13,053 nt of DNA from JBKHBQ01 sp046542305 (GCA_046542305.1 JBKHBQ010000096.1:1-13053); one strand, 5' to 3'; numbered from the stretch's first letter, positions 1 to 7,708 are shown. Program-made: numbers and translations. Notes: generated by a model from the letters alone, not told the origin.

Positions 1-41
1 ATTTGTAACTAACTTATTTGTAACTAACTTATTTGTTAGTT
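1..41. repeat. Short AT-rich tandem repeat with small inverted repeat
   Basis: A 15-base unit (ATTTGTAACTAACTT) occurs twice head to tail at 1-15 and 16-30, and a third, diverged copy begins at 31. The last part also forms a perfect 7-base inverted repeat, AACTAAC at 22-28 and GTTAGTT at 35-41, with a 6-base loop. The left end is cut by the window, so the copy number is unknown. No gene is seen here. It may be part of the tail or leader of a gene to the left, or a simple slippage-prone repeat. Confidence 0.7.
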
Positions 42-170
42 GCCAAATTTTATTATTTAAAAAAGTAATCATGAGTATCCGGAGAAAAGACATAAAGATT
101 AATTGCTTCTGCCGGAATGCCAATAAGTTAAGTGATCGGGACTCCTTCATATTAACCTTTTGACACCCGC

Positions 171-199
171 GTCATTCCGGGCGAAGCGAGGAATCTGCG
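171..199 (+). repeat. Dispersed intergenic repeat remnant (GTCATTCCGG...GGAATCT type)
   Basis: The stretch reads GTCATTCCGGGCGAAGCGAG followed by GAATCTGCG. ATTCC and GGAAT form the ends of a small imperfect hairpin. From memory, sequences of this form recur between genes in many Bacteroidota and some other bacterial genomes, and are translated in spurious ORFs as RRFLASPGMTR-like peptides, as happens here on the minus strand. It sits just upstream of the ispG promoter candidate. Its function is unknown. Only one well-preserved copy is in this window. Confidence 0.55.
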
Positions 200-217
200 T
201 AACTTAACCGGCCACAA

Positions 218-248
218 CTGAAAAGTAATGATCAATACTTTATTTTTG
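218..248 (+). promoter_or_regulatory. Candidate sigma-A promoter of ispG
   Basis: TATTTTTG at 241-248 matches the Bacteroidota -7 consensus TAnnTTTG exactly. CTG at 218-220, 20 bases upstream, is one mismatch from the -33 TTG. Transcription would start near 255 and give a leader of about 70 bases before ispG. No riboswitch-like structure is evident in that leader. This is a pattern match only. Confidence 0.5.
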
Positions 249-325
249 TTGGAAATTAAGCAGCAGATATACTGCCGAAATTGCAGAAGGGTTTTGTGAT
301 TATCAGCTAATAAAATGTAAACTGA

Positions 326-1993
326 ATGCAAAAAAGATTCAGAACGCGTGAAGTGCGTATTGGTAACACAGGCATTGGCGGCAATAACCCTGTCCGCATC
401 CAGTCGATGACCAATATCAATACGCTTCAAACGGATGCCACCGTTGATCAATGCATCCGGTTGGCTGATGCCGGTTGCGAACTGGTACGTATCACGGCAC
501 AAGGCAGCAGGGAAGCAGCACACCTGGCGGTGATTAAACAGGAACTCAGCCGGCGCGGCTATCATATTCCACTCATCGCCGATATACACTTTAACCCCGG
601 GGCGGCAGAGATTGCCGCTGCCATTGTGGAAAAGGTACGCATCAATCCCGGCAACTACACCGACCGCAACCGTGGGAAAGTGGATTTTTCGCATTGCGAA
701 TATGAAGATGCCGTAGAACGGATCAGGGAACGCATCCGACCGTTGATCCGCATTTGTAAGCAACACCAAACCGTCATGCGCATTGGTTCCAACCATGGCT
801 CGCTGTCGGAACGCATCGTAAGCCGCTATGGGAATACACCTGAAGGCATGGTGGAAGCAGCGCTGGAATTTGTGCGGATTTGCCGTGATGAAGATTTTCA
901 CAACCTGGTACTCTCGATGAAAGCCAGCAACGTGCGGGTGATGGTACATGCCACACGCCTGCTGGTAAAACGCATGATGGATGAAGGTATGGATTACCCT
1001 CTTCACCTTGGGGTGACCGAAGCGGGCGACGGGCTTTCGGGAAGGATCAAATCTGCGGCCGGCATCGGCGCACTGCTGGCTGACGGCCTCGGCGACACCA
1101 TCCGTGTTTCCCTCACCGAGCCGCCGGAAAACGAAATTCCTGTAGCGCAAAAGATCATCAGCTATTTTGAAAATCCGCTCCCCCACTCTGCCGCCGATCC
1201 TTTTGCTGACTTGTGGTACCCGCCCTTCGAATACACCCCAAGAAAACCGGATACTGCCCAATTGCCCAAAGTTTCGCATTTGCCGCTTGTTGCAGGTAGC
1301 GATGCTGATTACAGATCCGCAAAACCCGATGTTGTTGTCGGTGAAAAGTTGCCGGAAAACTGGAAAAGAATTGATGCCGATGCCGGGCCAGACGTGGGGT
1401 CTTTAACAGGCAAGGAAATTTTACTCCTGGAATCTACACAAAGAAGGGCTGTTTACCGTTTCCGCGATTTTTTCAGAAAGCTGGATGAATGTTCGAAATT
1501 CAACCCGGTGATCCTGAAAAAATTCTATAACCCCGTGGCGGAAGAGGATTCCACCATCGACGCTGCATTGGATTTCGCACCGCTATTTCTCGACGGCTTC
1601 GGCGACGGTATCTGGCTCGACGGGCCTGAGGAAATGCGCCCGAAACTCAGCGAAATCGCCTTTGAAATTCTGCAGGCTACGGGAGCGCGCATTTCCAAAA
1701 CAGAATACATTGCATGTCCCTCCTGTGGACGCACGCAATATGACATCCAGAAATCCCTTCAGGAAATCAAAATCAAAACCGCCCAGCTTCCCGGGCTGAA
1801 GATTGCGGTGATGGGATGCATCGTGAACGGCCCCGGCGAAATGGCCGACGCCGATTACGGTTATGTGGGCATGGGGGCAGGAAAAGTGGCTTTGTTCAGG
1901 GGAAAGCAGATGGTTCGCAAAAATGTGGACGAATCCGAAGCCGTGGATACGCTCATCGCGCTGATCCGGGAGAACGGGGATTGGAGGGAGTAG
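326..1993 (+). CDS. ispG: 4-hydroxy-3-methylbut-2-en-1-yl diphosphate synthase (IspG/GcpE), insertion type
   Basis: This cytosolic [4Fe-4S] enzyme of the MEP isoprenoid pathway reductively converts 2-C-methyl-D-erythritol 2,4-cyclodiphosphate into HMBPP. Residues 1 to about 280 form the TIM barrel, with the family segments IGNTGIGGNNPVRIQSMTN (12-30), HFNP (88-91), KVRINPGNY (103-111), NHGSLS (156-161) and HLGVTEAGDG (227-236). Residues of about 281-455 are the extra domain found in plant, Chlamydia and Bacteroidota IspG and absent from the roughly 370-residue E. coli enzyme. The C-terminal cluster domain keeps C464 and C467 (CPSCGRT), C498 (MGCIVNGPGE) and E505, the expected iron ligands. 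The ATG at 326 follows an in-frame TGA at 323-325, so no upstream start exists, and there is no Shine-Dalgarno sequence. At 555 residues it looks complete, with an N-terminus a few residues shorter than relatives I recall. It is probably transcribed alone. Confidence 0.97.
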   Translation: MQKRFRTREVRIGNTGIGGNNPVRIQSMTNINTLQTDATVDQCIRLADAGCELVRITAQGSREAAHLAVIKQELSRRGYHIPLIADIHFNPGAAEIAAAIVEKVRINPGNYTDRNRGKVDFSHCEYEDAVERIRERIRPLIRICKQHQTVMRIGSNHGSLSERIVSRYGNTPEGMVEAALEFVRICRDEDFHNLVLSMKASNVRVMVHATRLLVKRMMDEGMDYPLHLGVTEAGDGLSGRIKSAAGIGALLADGLGDTIRVSLTEPPENEIPVAQKIISYFENPLPHSAADPFADLWYPPFEYTPRKPDTAQLPKVSHLPLVAGSDADYRSAKPDVVVGEKLPENWKRIDADAGPDVGSLTGKEILLLESTQRRAVYRFRDFFRKLDECSKFNPVILKKFYNPVAEEDSTIDAALDFAPLFLDGFGDGIWLDGPEEMRPKLSEIAFEILQATGARISKTEYIACPSCGRTQYDIQKSLQEIKIKTAQLPGLKIAVMGCIVNGPGEMADADYGYVGMGAGKVALFRGKQMVRKNVDESEAVDTLIALIRENGDWRE

Positions 1994-2179
1994 GGAGTGG
2001 GCAGTTTGTCCCGCCTAAGCACGTGGAGATATTTTAAGAAAAAAAATACGGGAAAAAGTGAGAACAGGAACAGGTAACAACAGGAAAAAGAAAAAGGTCA
2101 TTTTTGCTTCACAAATTCACCCCATGAACCGGAGGAATCGGTAAGGAGTCTCAAAAAACGATACGGCTTGGACTTGAAT

Positions 2180-2208
2180 ATCATGCTGAATTCACGGAGT
2201 GAAGGAAC
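2180..2208 (+). repeat. Diverged dispersed repeat remnant (TCATGCTGA...GGAGTGAAG type)
   Basis: The segment starts ATCATGCTGAATTCACGGAG and goes on TGAAGGAAC. It shares the skeleton TCAT-CTGA-GGAG-GAAG-A-C with a class of intergenic repeats to which the 171-199 element also seems to belong. Both copies have the same orientation and lie on either side of ispG. The assignment is by eye and is weaker than for the upstream copy. Confidence 0.3.
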
Positions 2209-2279
2209 GACCACAACAATTCACAGCCACCATAACCCACCACCACAATCCCTTTCTAAAATCTCCTCATCACAACCGG

Positions 2280-2308
2280 TTGAAATGCGCCGGAAAAAAG
2301 TATTTTTG
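2280..2308 (+). promoter_or_regulatory. Candidate sigma-A promoter of the CDF transporter
   Basis: TATTTTTG at 2301-2308 is an exact TAnnTTTG match and is the same octamer as the ispG box. TTG at 2280-2282 could be the -33 element, although the 18-base spacing is one base shorter than the usual 19-21. Transcription would begin near 2315, leaving only about 14 bases of leader. Confidence 0.45.
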
Positions 2309-2328
2309 CTTTTTTGCGTTGATGTTTT

Positions 2329-3261
2329 ATGCAGGATAAGGAAAGAACCGGAAAAATCGTGCGGGCATCCTGGATTGCCATAGGCAGTAATGCTGCACTG
2401 GCTGCGATGAAGATCTCCGTGGGCCTTGTCGCCGGGAGCCTTGCTGTGGTGGGCGATGGCATCGATTCTGCCGGTGACATCGTCACTTCGCTGATTACTC
2501 TGGTGACGGCCCGCATCATTTCCAAACCGCCCAACCTGAAGTTTCCGTATGGTTATCAGAAAGCCGACAGCATTGCTGCCAAAGCCCTTTCGTTCATTAT
2601 CTTTTTTGCAGGCGCACAACTTGCTATTTCTACCATCGGCCGCATCATTGAGGGCGGAACGACAAAAATCCCCGACACCGTCGTCATTTACGTCATCATC
2701 ATCTCCATTATTGCAAAATATGCCCTCTCCTATTATTTATTGAAAACTGGCAGGAAGCTGGGAAGTCCCATGCTGATCGCCAACGGACGGAATATGCGCA
2801 ACGATGTTATGATTTCGGCATCGGTGCTGGTGGGTTTATTTTTTACCATCACGCTTAAATTGCCCGTCATCGATGCCATTTTTGCCCTGCTCATCAGCAT
2901 CTGGATCATGAAAAGCGGGTTCGACATTTTCATGGAAACCAACATAGAACTGATGGACGGGGTGAGCGATCAGAGCGTTTACGACAGGATATTTGAAACT
3001 GTGCAACAGGTAGAGGGCGCCAGTAACCCACACAGGGTGCGGGTTCGTAAACTGGGAAGCATGTACGTAATCGGCATCGATATTGAAGTAGATCCTGAGC
3101 TGAAAGTGGGTGAAGCCCATCTGATTGCTCAAACGCTGGAACGGCAGCTTAAAAAAAATATCGGAAATATTTATGATATCCTCGTGCATGTGGAACCCCA
3201 GGGAAATTATGAATCAGATGAAAAATATGGCATATCCACACGCGATTTTAAACCGGATTAA
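2329..3261 (+). CDS. Cation diffusion facilitator (CDF) family metal transporter
   Basis: An inner-membrane metal/proton antiporter exporting divalent cations. It is 310 residues, near the usual CDF length. Six hydrophobic segments can be followed: about 13-35, 36-62, 84-104, 116-138, 160-176 and 178-198. A cytoplasmic dimerisation domain follows (about 210-292). The TM2 motif D46-S-A-G-D50 aligns with the metal-binding DxxxD of FieF. The TM5 position that is HxxxD in Zn/Fe exporters is N155-M-R-N-D159, so one canonical ligand is changed. The FieF histidines at the TM2-TM3 loop site are also absent (F72, Y76). In the soluble domain H235, H264 and H287 match positions that bind zinc in FieF. 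The ATG follows an in-frame TGA at 2320-2322, which fixes the start, and no Shine-Dalgarno is present. The metal cannot be named; Zn, Fe, Mn or Co are all possible. The gene 47 bases downstream may be co-transcribed. Confidence 0.92.
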   Translation: MQDKERTGKIVRASWIAIGSNAALAAMKISVGLVAGSLAVVGDGIDSAGDIVTSLITLVTARIISKPPNLKFPYGYQKADSIAAKALSFIIFFAGAQLAISTIGRIIEGGTTKIPDTVVIYVIIISIIAKYALSYYLLKTGRKLGSPMLIANGRNMRNDVMISASVLVGLFFTITLKLPVIDAIFALLISIWIMKSGFDIFMETNIELMDGVSDQSVYDRIFETVQQVEGASNPHRVRVRKLGSMYVIGIDIEVDPELKVGEAHLIAQTLERQLKKNIGNIYDILVHVEPQGNYESDEKYGISTRDFKPD

Positions 3262-3308
3262 TCACTACAGCACGCAAATATCTTGTTTAACTTTTTAATT
3301 GGCAAAAA

Positions 3309-5453
3309 ATGAAAAAAACCTTCAAAGGAGTCTTTGCAGCAATGCTGCTGGTACTGACTCTTGCTGCCACCGCGCAGGAAAAACTATTTACACCCGGCGA
3401 CTACATGAACTGGGAACTGTATCCCGAATCGATGAACAACCTGATTTGGAAGGCCGGTTCGGAGCGTTTCACGTATGTTCATGACAATACCCTTGTGCAA
3501 AAGCATGCCGCTGAACCGGAAAATACCGACACGCTGCTCAGCCTTACCGACCTGAATCGCCTGATGAAAAAATTGGGCGAGGACGAACTGTGGCGTTTTC
3601 CACGGATCAAATGGCTGGATAACGACCGGTTTTATTATCTGAACGACAGAAAAGTGATGGTGTTCGATTTTGCGGATTCCACCCTTGCCGCGAAAAACAT
3701 CTATCCCGAAAAGGCAGAAAACATCGAGATGGACAAAACCTCCCTTGCCATCGCTTACACCCTCGACAACAACCTCTACATCGTGATCGATGGAAAGACC
3801 ATGGCAGTGACGGAGGAAGAAAATTCTGATATTCTTTACGGGCACGTACCTTCGCGCAATGAGTTCGGGATTCATCAGGGATCATTCTGGTCGCCGGGCG
3901 GAAAGAGGCTGGCATTTTACCGCACCGATCAAACCGAAGTGGAAAGCTATCCCAATGTTGATCTTTATCATCATATTGCGAAGCACGATCCCATAAAATA
4001 TCCGATGGCTGGTAAAAAAAGCCAGAAGGTGAAACTGGGCATCTTCGATCCGGCACTCAACGAAATCACTTTCATCCGCACGCCGGGACCGGAAAACCAG
4101 TATATCACCTCCGTCACCTGGGGTCCTGATGGCGATTTCATCTACGCCGGCATTCTGAATCGCGATCAGAATCATCTCGACGTGAATAAGTACGATGCCA
4201 AAAGCGGCAAATTCATCAAAACCCTGTTTACAGAAACCAACGAAAGATACGTGGAGCCCATGCACGGCCTGCACTTCATGGAGCAATCGCCGGAGCGGTT
4301 CATCTGGCAAAGCCGCCGCGACGGATGGAATCATCTTTACCTTTACGATACCGATGGCAATCTGATCAGCCAGATCACCAAAGGCGAGTGGGAGGTCACC
4401 GATTTTCTGGGTACAGATCCGGATGAGAAGCATGTTTTTTACATGTCGACGACAGCCAGTCCCATTGAGCGGCAACTTTACAAAACAGATCTGAAAAAAG
4501 GAAAAACCCAAATCATCACCGTGCAAAAAGGCAGCCACAGCATTCAGGCATCTGCTTCGAAAAACTATTTCCTGGACAATTTCAGCAGCACCACCATGGC
4601 CGGTGCCGCTTACCTTATCGATCAGAACGGCGAAAATCTTTTTACGCTGCTCGAAGACGAAAACCCCTGGGAGGATTACAAAACCGGAGAGATGGAGATC
4701 TTTTCCATAAAGGCCGACGACGGCGAAACCGATCTTTACTGCCGGCTGATCAAACCTGTGGATTTCGATCCGGAAAAAAAATATCCTGTGCTGGTGTATG
4801 TGTACGGCGGCCCGCATGCGCAGTTGATTATGGATACCTGGACCGGCGGCGCCGGATTTTGGCTTAATTACATGGCACAGCAGGGATACGTGGTGTTTAC
4901 CCTCGACAACCGAGGATCGGCCAACCGCGGCTTCGAATTCGAAAGCATCATCCACCGGCAGGTGGGCGAAAAAGAGATGGCTGATCAAATGGCGGGTGTG
5001 GCCTATTTGAAATCACTCGATTATGTTGATCACGATCGCATTGGTGTGGACGGCTGGAGCTACGGCGGATTCCTTACAACATCGCTGATGCTGCGGAATC
5101 CCGGTGTATTCAGAGTGGGATGTGCCGGCGGACCTGTCATCGACTGGAAATGGTATGAAGTGATGTACGGCGAAAGATACATGGATACGCCGATGCAAAA
5201 TCCCGAGGGTTACGAAAAGGCAAAGGTGCTGAATTATGTGGACCAGCTCGAAGGAAAGCTGCTGATCATCCACGGCACCAACGACCCGGTGGTCATGTGG
5301 CAGAACAGCCTGATTTTCATTGATGAGTGCATCAAACAGGGAAAGCAGGTCGACTACTTCGTGTATCCCGGCGCCGCTCACAACACCCGCGGAAAAGCCC
5401 GCGTTCATATGTTCGAAAAGATCACAGGGTATTTCAACGATCACCTGAAATAG
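3309..5453 (+). CDS. S9B family exported prolyl peptidase (dipeptidyl peptidase IV class)
   Basis: A serine exopeptidase expected to remove di- or tripeptides ending in Pro from peptide N-termini, probably in the periplasm. The N-terminus KKTFKG, a hydrophobic core and ATA|Q give a signal peptide cut near residue 22. There is no lipobox and no T9SS sorting domain. Residues of about 60-450 form the beta-propeller (DPPIV_N) and about 470-714 the alpha/beta-hydrolase domain. The catalytic triad reads S584 (GWSYGG), D659 (HGTNDPVV) and H691 (GAAHNT). Y499 in YGGPHAQ fits the oxyanion tyrosine. The N-terminus-binding Glu-Glu motif of classical DPP IV is N184-E185 here (SRNEFGI), as I recall for prolyl tripeptidyl peptidases of this group, so dipeptidyl versus tripeptidyl specificity is open. 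The length of 714 is normal. No Shine-Dalgarno is seen. It lies 47 bases after the transporter without a clear promoter of its own, and ends just before a strong terminator. Confidence 0.93.
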   Translation: MKKTFKGVFAAMLLVLTLAATAQEKLFTPGDYMNWELYPESMNNLIWKAGSERFTYVHDNTLVQKHAAEPENTDTLLSLTDLNRLMKKLGEDELWRFPRIKWLDNDRFYYLNDRKVMVFDFADSTLAAKNIYPEKAENIEMDKTSLAIAYTLDNNLYIVIDGKTMAVTEEENSDILYGHVPSRNEFGIHQGSFWSPGGKRLAFYRTDQTEVESYPNVDLYHHIAKHDPIKYPMAGKKSQKVKLGIFDPALNEITFIRTPGPENQYITSVTWGPDGDFIYAGILNRDQNHLDVNKYDAKSGKFIKTLFTETNERYVEPMHGLHFMEQSPERFIWQSRRDGWNHLYLYDTDGNLISQITKGEWEVTDFLGTDPDEKHVFYMSTTASPIERQLYKTDLKKGKTQIITVQKGSHSIQASASKNYFLDNFSSTTMAGAAYLIDQNGENLFTLLEDENPWEDYKTGEMEIFSIKADDGETDLYCRLIKPVDFDPEKKYPVLVYVYGGPHAQLIMDTWTGGAGFWLNYMAQQGYVVFTLDNRGSANRGFEFESIIHRQVGEKEMADQMAGVAYLKSLDYVDHDRIGVDGWSYGGFLTTSLMLRNPGVFRVGCAGGPVIDWKWYEVMYGERYMDTPMQNPEGYEKAKVLNYVDQLEGKLLIIHGTNDPVVMWQNSLIFIDECIKQGKQVDYFVYPGAAHNTRGKARVHMFEKITGYFNDHLK

Positions 5454-5464
5454 CCTTTTATCAT

Positions 5465-5501
5465 AAAAAAAACCTCCTGCCAACCGACAGGAGGTTTTTT
5501 T
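5465..5501. terminator. Bidirectional intrinsic terminator between convergent genes
   Basis: CCTCCTG (5473-5479) pairs perfectly with CAGGAGG (5488-5494) around an 8-base loop. Eight A residues precede it and seven T residues follow, so either strand gives a GC stem and a U-run. It lies 11 bases after the plus-strand peptidase and 17 bases beyond the stop of the minus-strand gene, and serves both. Confidence 0.92.
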
Positions 5502-5518
5502 GTTTTATCACATTTTGC

Positions 5519-7708
5519 CTATTTCAAGATCAACTTTTTGGTGTTGCTGAATTCCGCTCCTGAAATCCGCACGAAATAAACACCCTTTTCGAAGCCTGAA
5601 AGATCGAGTTGCTGTTTTCCTGTGAGAAAACGGCGGAATAATTCCTGCCCTTTAATATCAGTAATCGTAACCTCGCATTCAAAGCTACCTGCATCAAAGG
5701 TTACGTTGCCGTCTGACGGATTCGGATAGAGGGTCACCTGCTGACCGGCGCCTCCGGAAATGCCCGTTGCAGTTGCCTTCAGGTTGCTGATAGCAGAGAT
5801 GCCATTATCGGCGAACAGTCCTCCGGATGCGGGAAGTGCAGGGTCGAAGATTGCTTCGGCATCCGAAATCTCACCTGACTGCTGATAATACACCCTGAAC
5901 AGCATGGGCTCACCTTCGGTGAATCCTTCGATAGCTGCTGTGCTGATATCATCTCCAAATACATTCAACGCCACAGATTGACCCGGCTGGCCGATCATAG
6001 TAATGCCGGCACATGTTCCGTCGGCAGTAAATGCGCCCACATAATCGCCTGCTGAAAATCCGCTAAGCCCTTCACCTTTGAGTGCAATGGTATGGGTGGA
6101 GGCGGTAAATTCGGGCATTTCCCATGGTGATTCATTTACAAATGCCGCATTGGATTCCACAGCCGATTTCATGCCGGTACAATCAGGGAAGGTGATGGAA
6201 ACGTTGCTGGTTACGGCGGCCATATAGGCTTTGCCCGGTTCCAGCACCGAAAGGGTGTAAATACCCATGGCCGGCCAGTAAATGTTCACCCCTCCAATTT
6301 CTTTGATCACGACAAGGTCGTCGGTAACCGATCCGAAAATGTCGGAAGTCTGAACATTGCATGAGCTCAACACTGGAAAGATATTCCATGTAGTGGTGAA
6401 GTTCAGGGTTTTATTTGCATCCGGACAGCCGAGCAATGGCAGTGTGGTGGCTTCAGATACTTTGATTTTGTAGCCCTGGTGCGAATTCCAAAACCCTATA
6501 GTATTAATGCCAGCAGAAGGGTAATACATTTTCGTTAAAGTTTGAATTAACACAAGATTTTCAATTATTGGCGACATTAAAGTTGTTATTGGATAAACAT
6601 TCGGAATTAGATGACTAGAAATGCCGCTCCAACCATTAGGTATTTCTATCTTATGATTATAGAAAACATTTAGTTCATCTAATATAGAAAGTGCGGGAGA
6701 TTGTCCACCTGAAAATTTATTAGAAGTAGTACATCCTAAGCAACTATCATATACGGGTACAGCAATAAATTCTTTTTCGTCTGTGTATGGTTTATAAACA
6801 ATCCAATTAAACATTTCACCATATGAGAATCCATCTTTTTCAGGAGTATAAGGATCATTACCTTGTGCAACAACTGGTATGTTTTCGTCCCCTAACCAAA
6901 TTTCAGCACCACCACAATGGTATTCCCCATCATCTCCGATATAGAATACTCCAATCCAATCACCAGGTTCAAGTGGTATTCCGCAAAGATTAGGGATGAT
7001 TGAAGCTTTTACTGAAATTATGTGAACATATCCCGTATTAACATACTCCCAACCGGGGGGTGGTTGAGTAGAAATCTCATATGCTAAATAATCCTGGTTG
7101 TTGTAATCCTCGGTTACCTGTGTATAAACTCGGTATTCCGGATCAAAGTTGTAATTGTCGGAAACAGGCCTGAGGGTGTCGCTCCAGCAGGGCTCTACGT
7201 CCAAGGAATAATAACCGAGCGAATTGGTTACAACCTGCATTCCGTTGTCAAAATCTATAATTTCGTACGAAATGGCTTCGCCTGATTGTGCATCCTGAAA
7301 TTTTCCTGTAATGGTGTACATGATGTCAGGAACTCCTACAAAGTTCTGGTTGGAAAAATCTTTTTTTACATTGCTGTAAAAATAGTTTACCGGTGTAAAA
7401 GAATAACCTGACCCGCAGTAAGATGGCTGCCCGTATCCGGTCCACCCGCGGGGCACCTGCATCGAATAAAATCCCTGATCATCAGTAATGGTTGTTCCTA
7501 TGCCACCGGAAAAACCTACCGCTACGCCCTGAAACGGAGTGCCGCCAATACTATCGGAATAAATGTATCCTGAAATTGTATAGGTAATTACTTGTGGTGA
7601 GGATGTTTGCAAATTTGTGCCGGTATTAAAATCCGGCTGCTGATTGTTGCCTGCATAGGTTGCCAGGCCTAATAAAAGACCTGCTGCCAGTAAAAACAAT
7701 GATTTCAT
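5519..7708 (-). CDS. Modular secreted protein with T9SS type A sorting domain
   Basis: Function not recognised. This protein of 729 residues has a signal peptide (about 1-19, LATYA|G) and a C-terminal T9SS domain (658-729, beginning VTLYPNP and ending in KKLILK), so it should cross the outer membrane and be surface-attached or released. Two tandem carboxypeptidase-regulatory-like beta modules lie at about 43-124 and 131-207. Both start YTI(S/T)G and end D(F/Y)xNQ(N/D)(F/Y). A GDWIGVF module (about 248-322) has a diverged second copy (GDYVGAF, about 554-625). Between them are two related GW-type modules (about 353-424, with NGWSGISS and GYKIKV, and about 433-508). No catalytic motif is visible; adhesion, glycan binding or matrix structure are guesses. 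DNA for about residues 290-390 is much more AT-rich than the 3' third. The ATG at 7708 directly precedes a standard signal peptide, with weak AGGG six bases upstream. A terminator follows the gene. Confidence 0.88.
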   Translation of the reverse strand: MKSLFLLAAGLLLGLATYAGNNQQPDFNTGTNLQTSSPQVITYTISGYIYSDSIGGTPFQGVAVGFSGGIGTTITDDQGFYSMQVPRGWTGYGQPSYCGSGYSFTPVNYFYSNVKKDFSNQNFVGVPDIMYTITGKFQDAQSGEAISYEIIDFDNGMQVVTNSLGYYSLDVEPCWSDTLRPVSDNYNFDPEYRVYTQVTEDYNNQDYLAYEISTQPPPGWEYVNTGYVHIISVKASIIPNLCGIPLEPGDWIGVFYIGDDGEYHCGGAEIWLGDENIPVVAQGNDPYTPEKDGFSYGEMFNWIVYKPYTDEKEFIAVPVYDSCLGCTTSNKFSGGQSPALSILDELNVFYNHKIEIPNGWSGISSHLIPNVYPITTLMSPIIENLVLIQTLTKMYYPSAGINTIGFWNSHQGYKIKVSEATTLPLLGCPDANKTLNFTTTWNIFPVLSSCNVQTSDIFGSVTDDLVVIKEIGGVNIYWPAMGIYTLSVLEPGKAYMAAVTSNVSITFPDCTGMKSAVESNAAFVNESPWEMPEFTASTHTIALKGEGLSGFSAGDYVGAFTADGTCAGITMIGQPGQSVALNVFGDDISTAAIEGFTEGEPMLFRVYYQQSGEISDAEAIFDPALPASGGLFADNGISAISNLKATATGISGGAGQQVTLYPNPSDGNVTFDAGSFECEVTITDIKGQELFRRFLTGKQQLDLSGFEKGVYFVRISGAEFSNTKKLILK
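7088..7582 (-). repeat. Tandem pair of carboxypeptidase-regulatory-like modules (coding repeat)
   Basis: Residues 43-124 and 131-207 of the encoded protein align along their length. They share YTI(S/T)G at the start, a G(F/Y)YS strand in the middle, a Trp, a Y-x-F-x-P segment and a D-x-x-N-Q ending. The copies are well diverged at the protein level and are not recognisable as a direct DNA repeat, so the duplication is old. Confidence 0.7.

Larger units (their letters stand above)
1994..2328 (+). other. Intergenic region between ispG and the CDF transporter
   Basis: This gap of 335 bases has no convincing gene. It holds a purine-rich tract at about 2034-2098, in which ACAGG recurs three times (about 2063-2085), a diverged dispersed-repeat remnant at 2180-2208, and a promoter candidate for the next gene at 2280-2308. 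I find no hairpin followed by a T-run that would terminate ispG transcription. Short open frames crossing the region have low-complexity translations and lack family similarity. Confidence 0.6.

Noticed and set aside
152..1279. Long minus-strand open frame (375 codons) overlapping ispG
   Set aside because: It lies antisense to a clearly recognised ispG, its translation has no family motifs, and its first part in base order is the dispersed repeat (RRFLASPGMTR).
2034..2098. Purine-rich ACAGG repeats considered as a regulatory RNA or CRISPR-like array
   Set aside because: The units are short and irregular, without regular spacers or stable pairing. It looks like low-complexity intergenic DNA.
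3281..3295. Possible promoter just before the peptidase gene (TAACTTTT, TATCTTG)
   Set aside because: Neither is an exact TAnnTTTG match, no -33 element is seen, and the leader would be only a few bases long. Co-transcription with the transporter is as likely.
3342..3344. Alternative start of the peptidase, with AAAGGAG upstream at 3324-3330
   Set aside because: The in-frame ATG would remove the lysine-rich n-region of the signal peptide (residues 1-11), and the spacing of 11 bases is long. The start at 3309 gives a complete export signal.
3882..4988. Minus-strand open frame of 368 codons inside the peptidase gene
   Set aside because: It is antisense to a well-conserved S9B peptidase, is rich in His and Phe as expected of a shadow frame, and has no signal, domain or motif.
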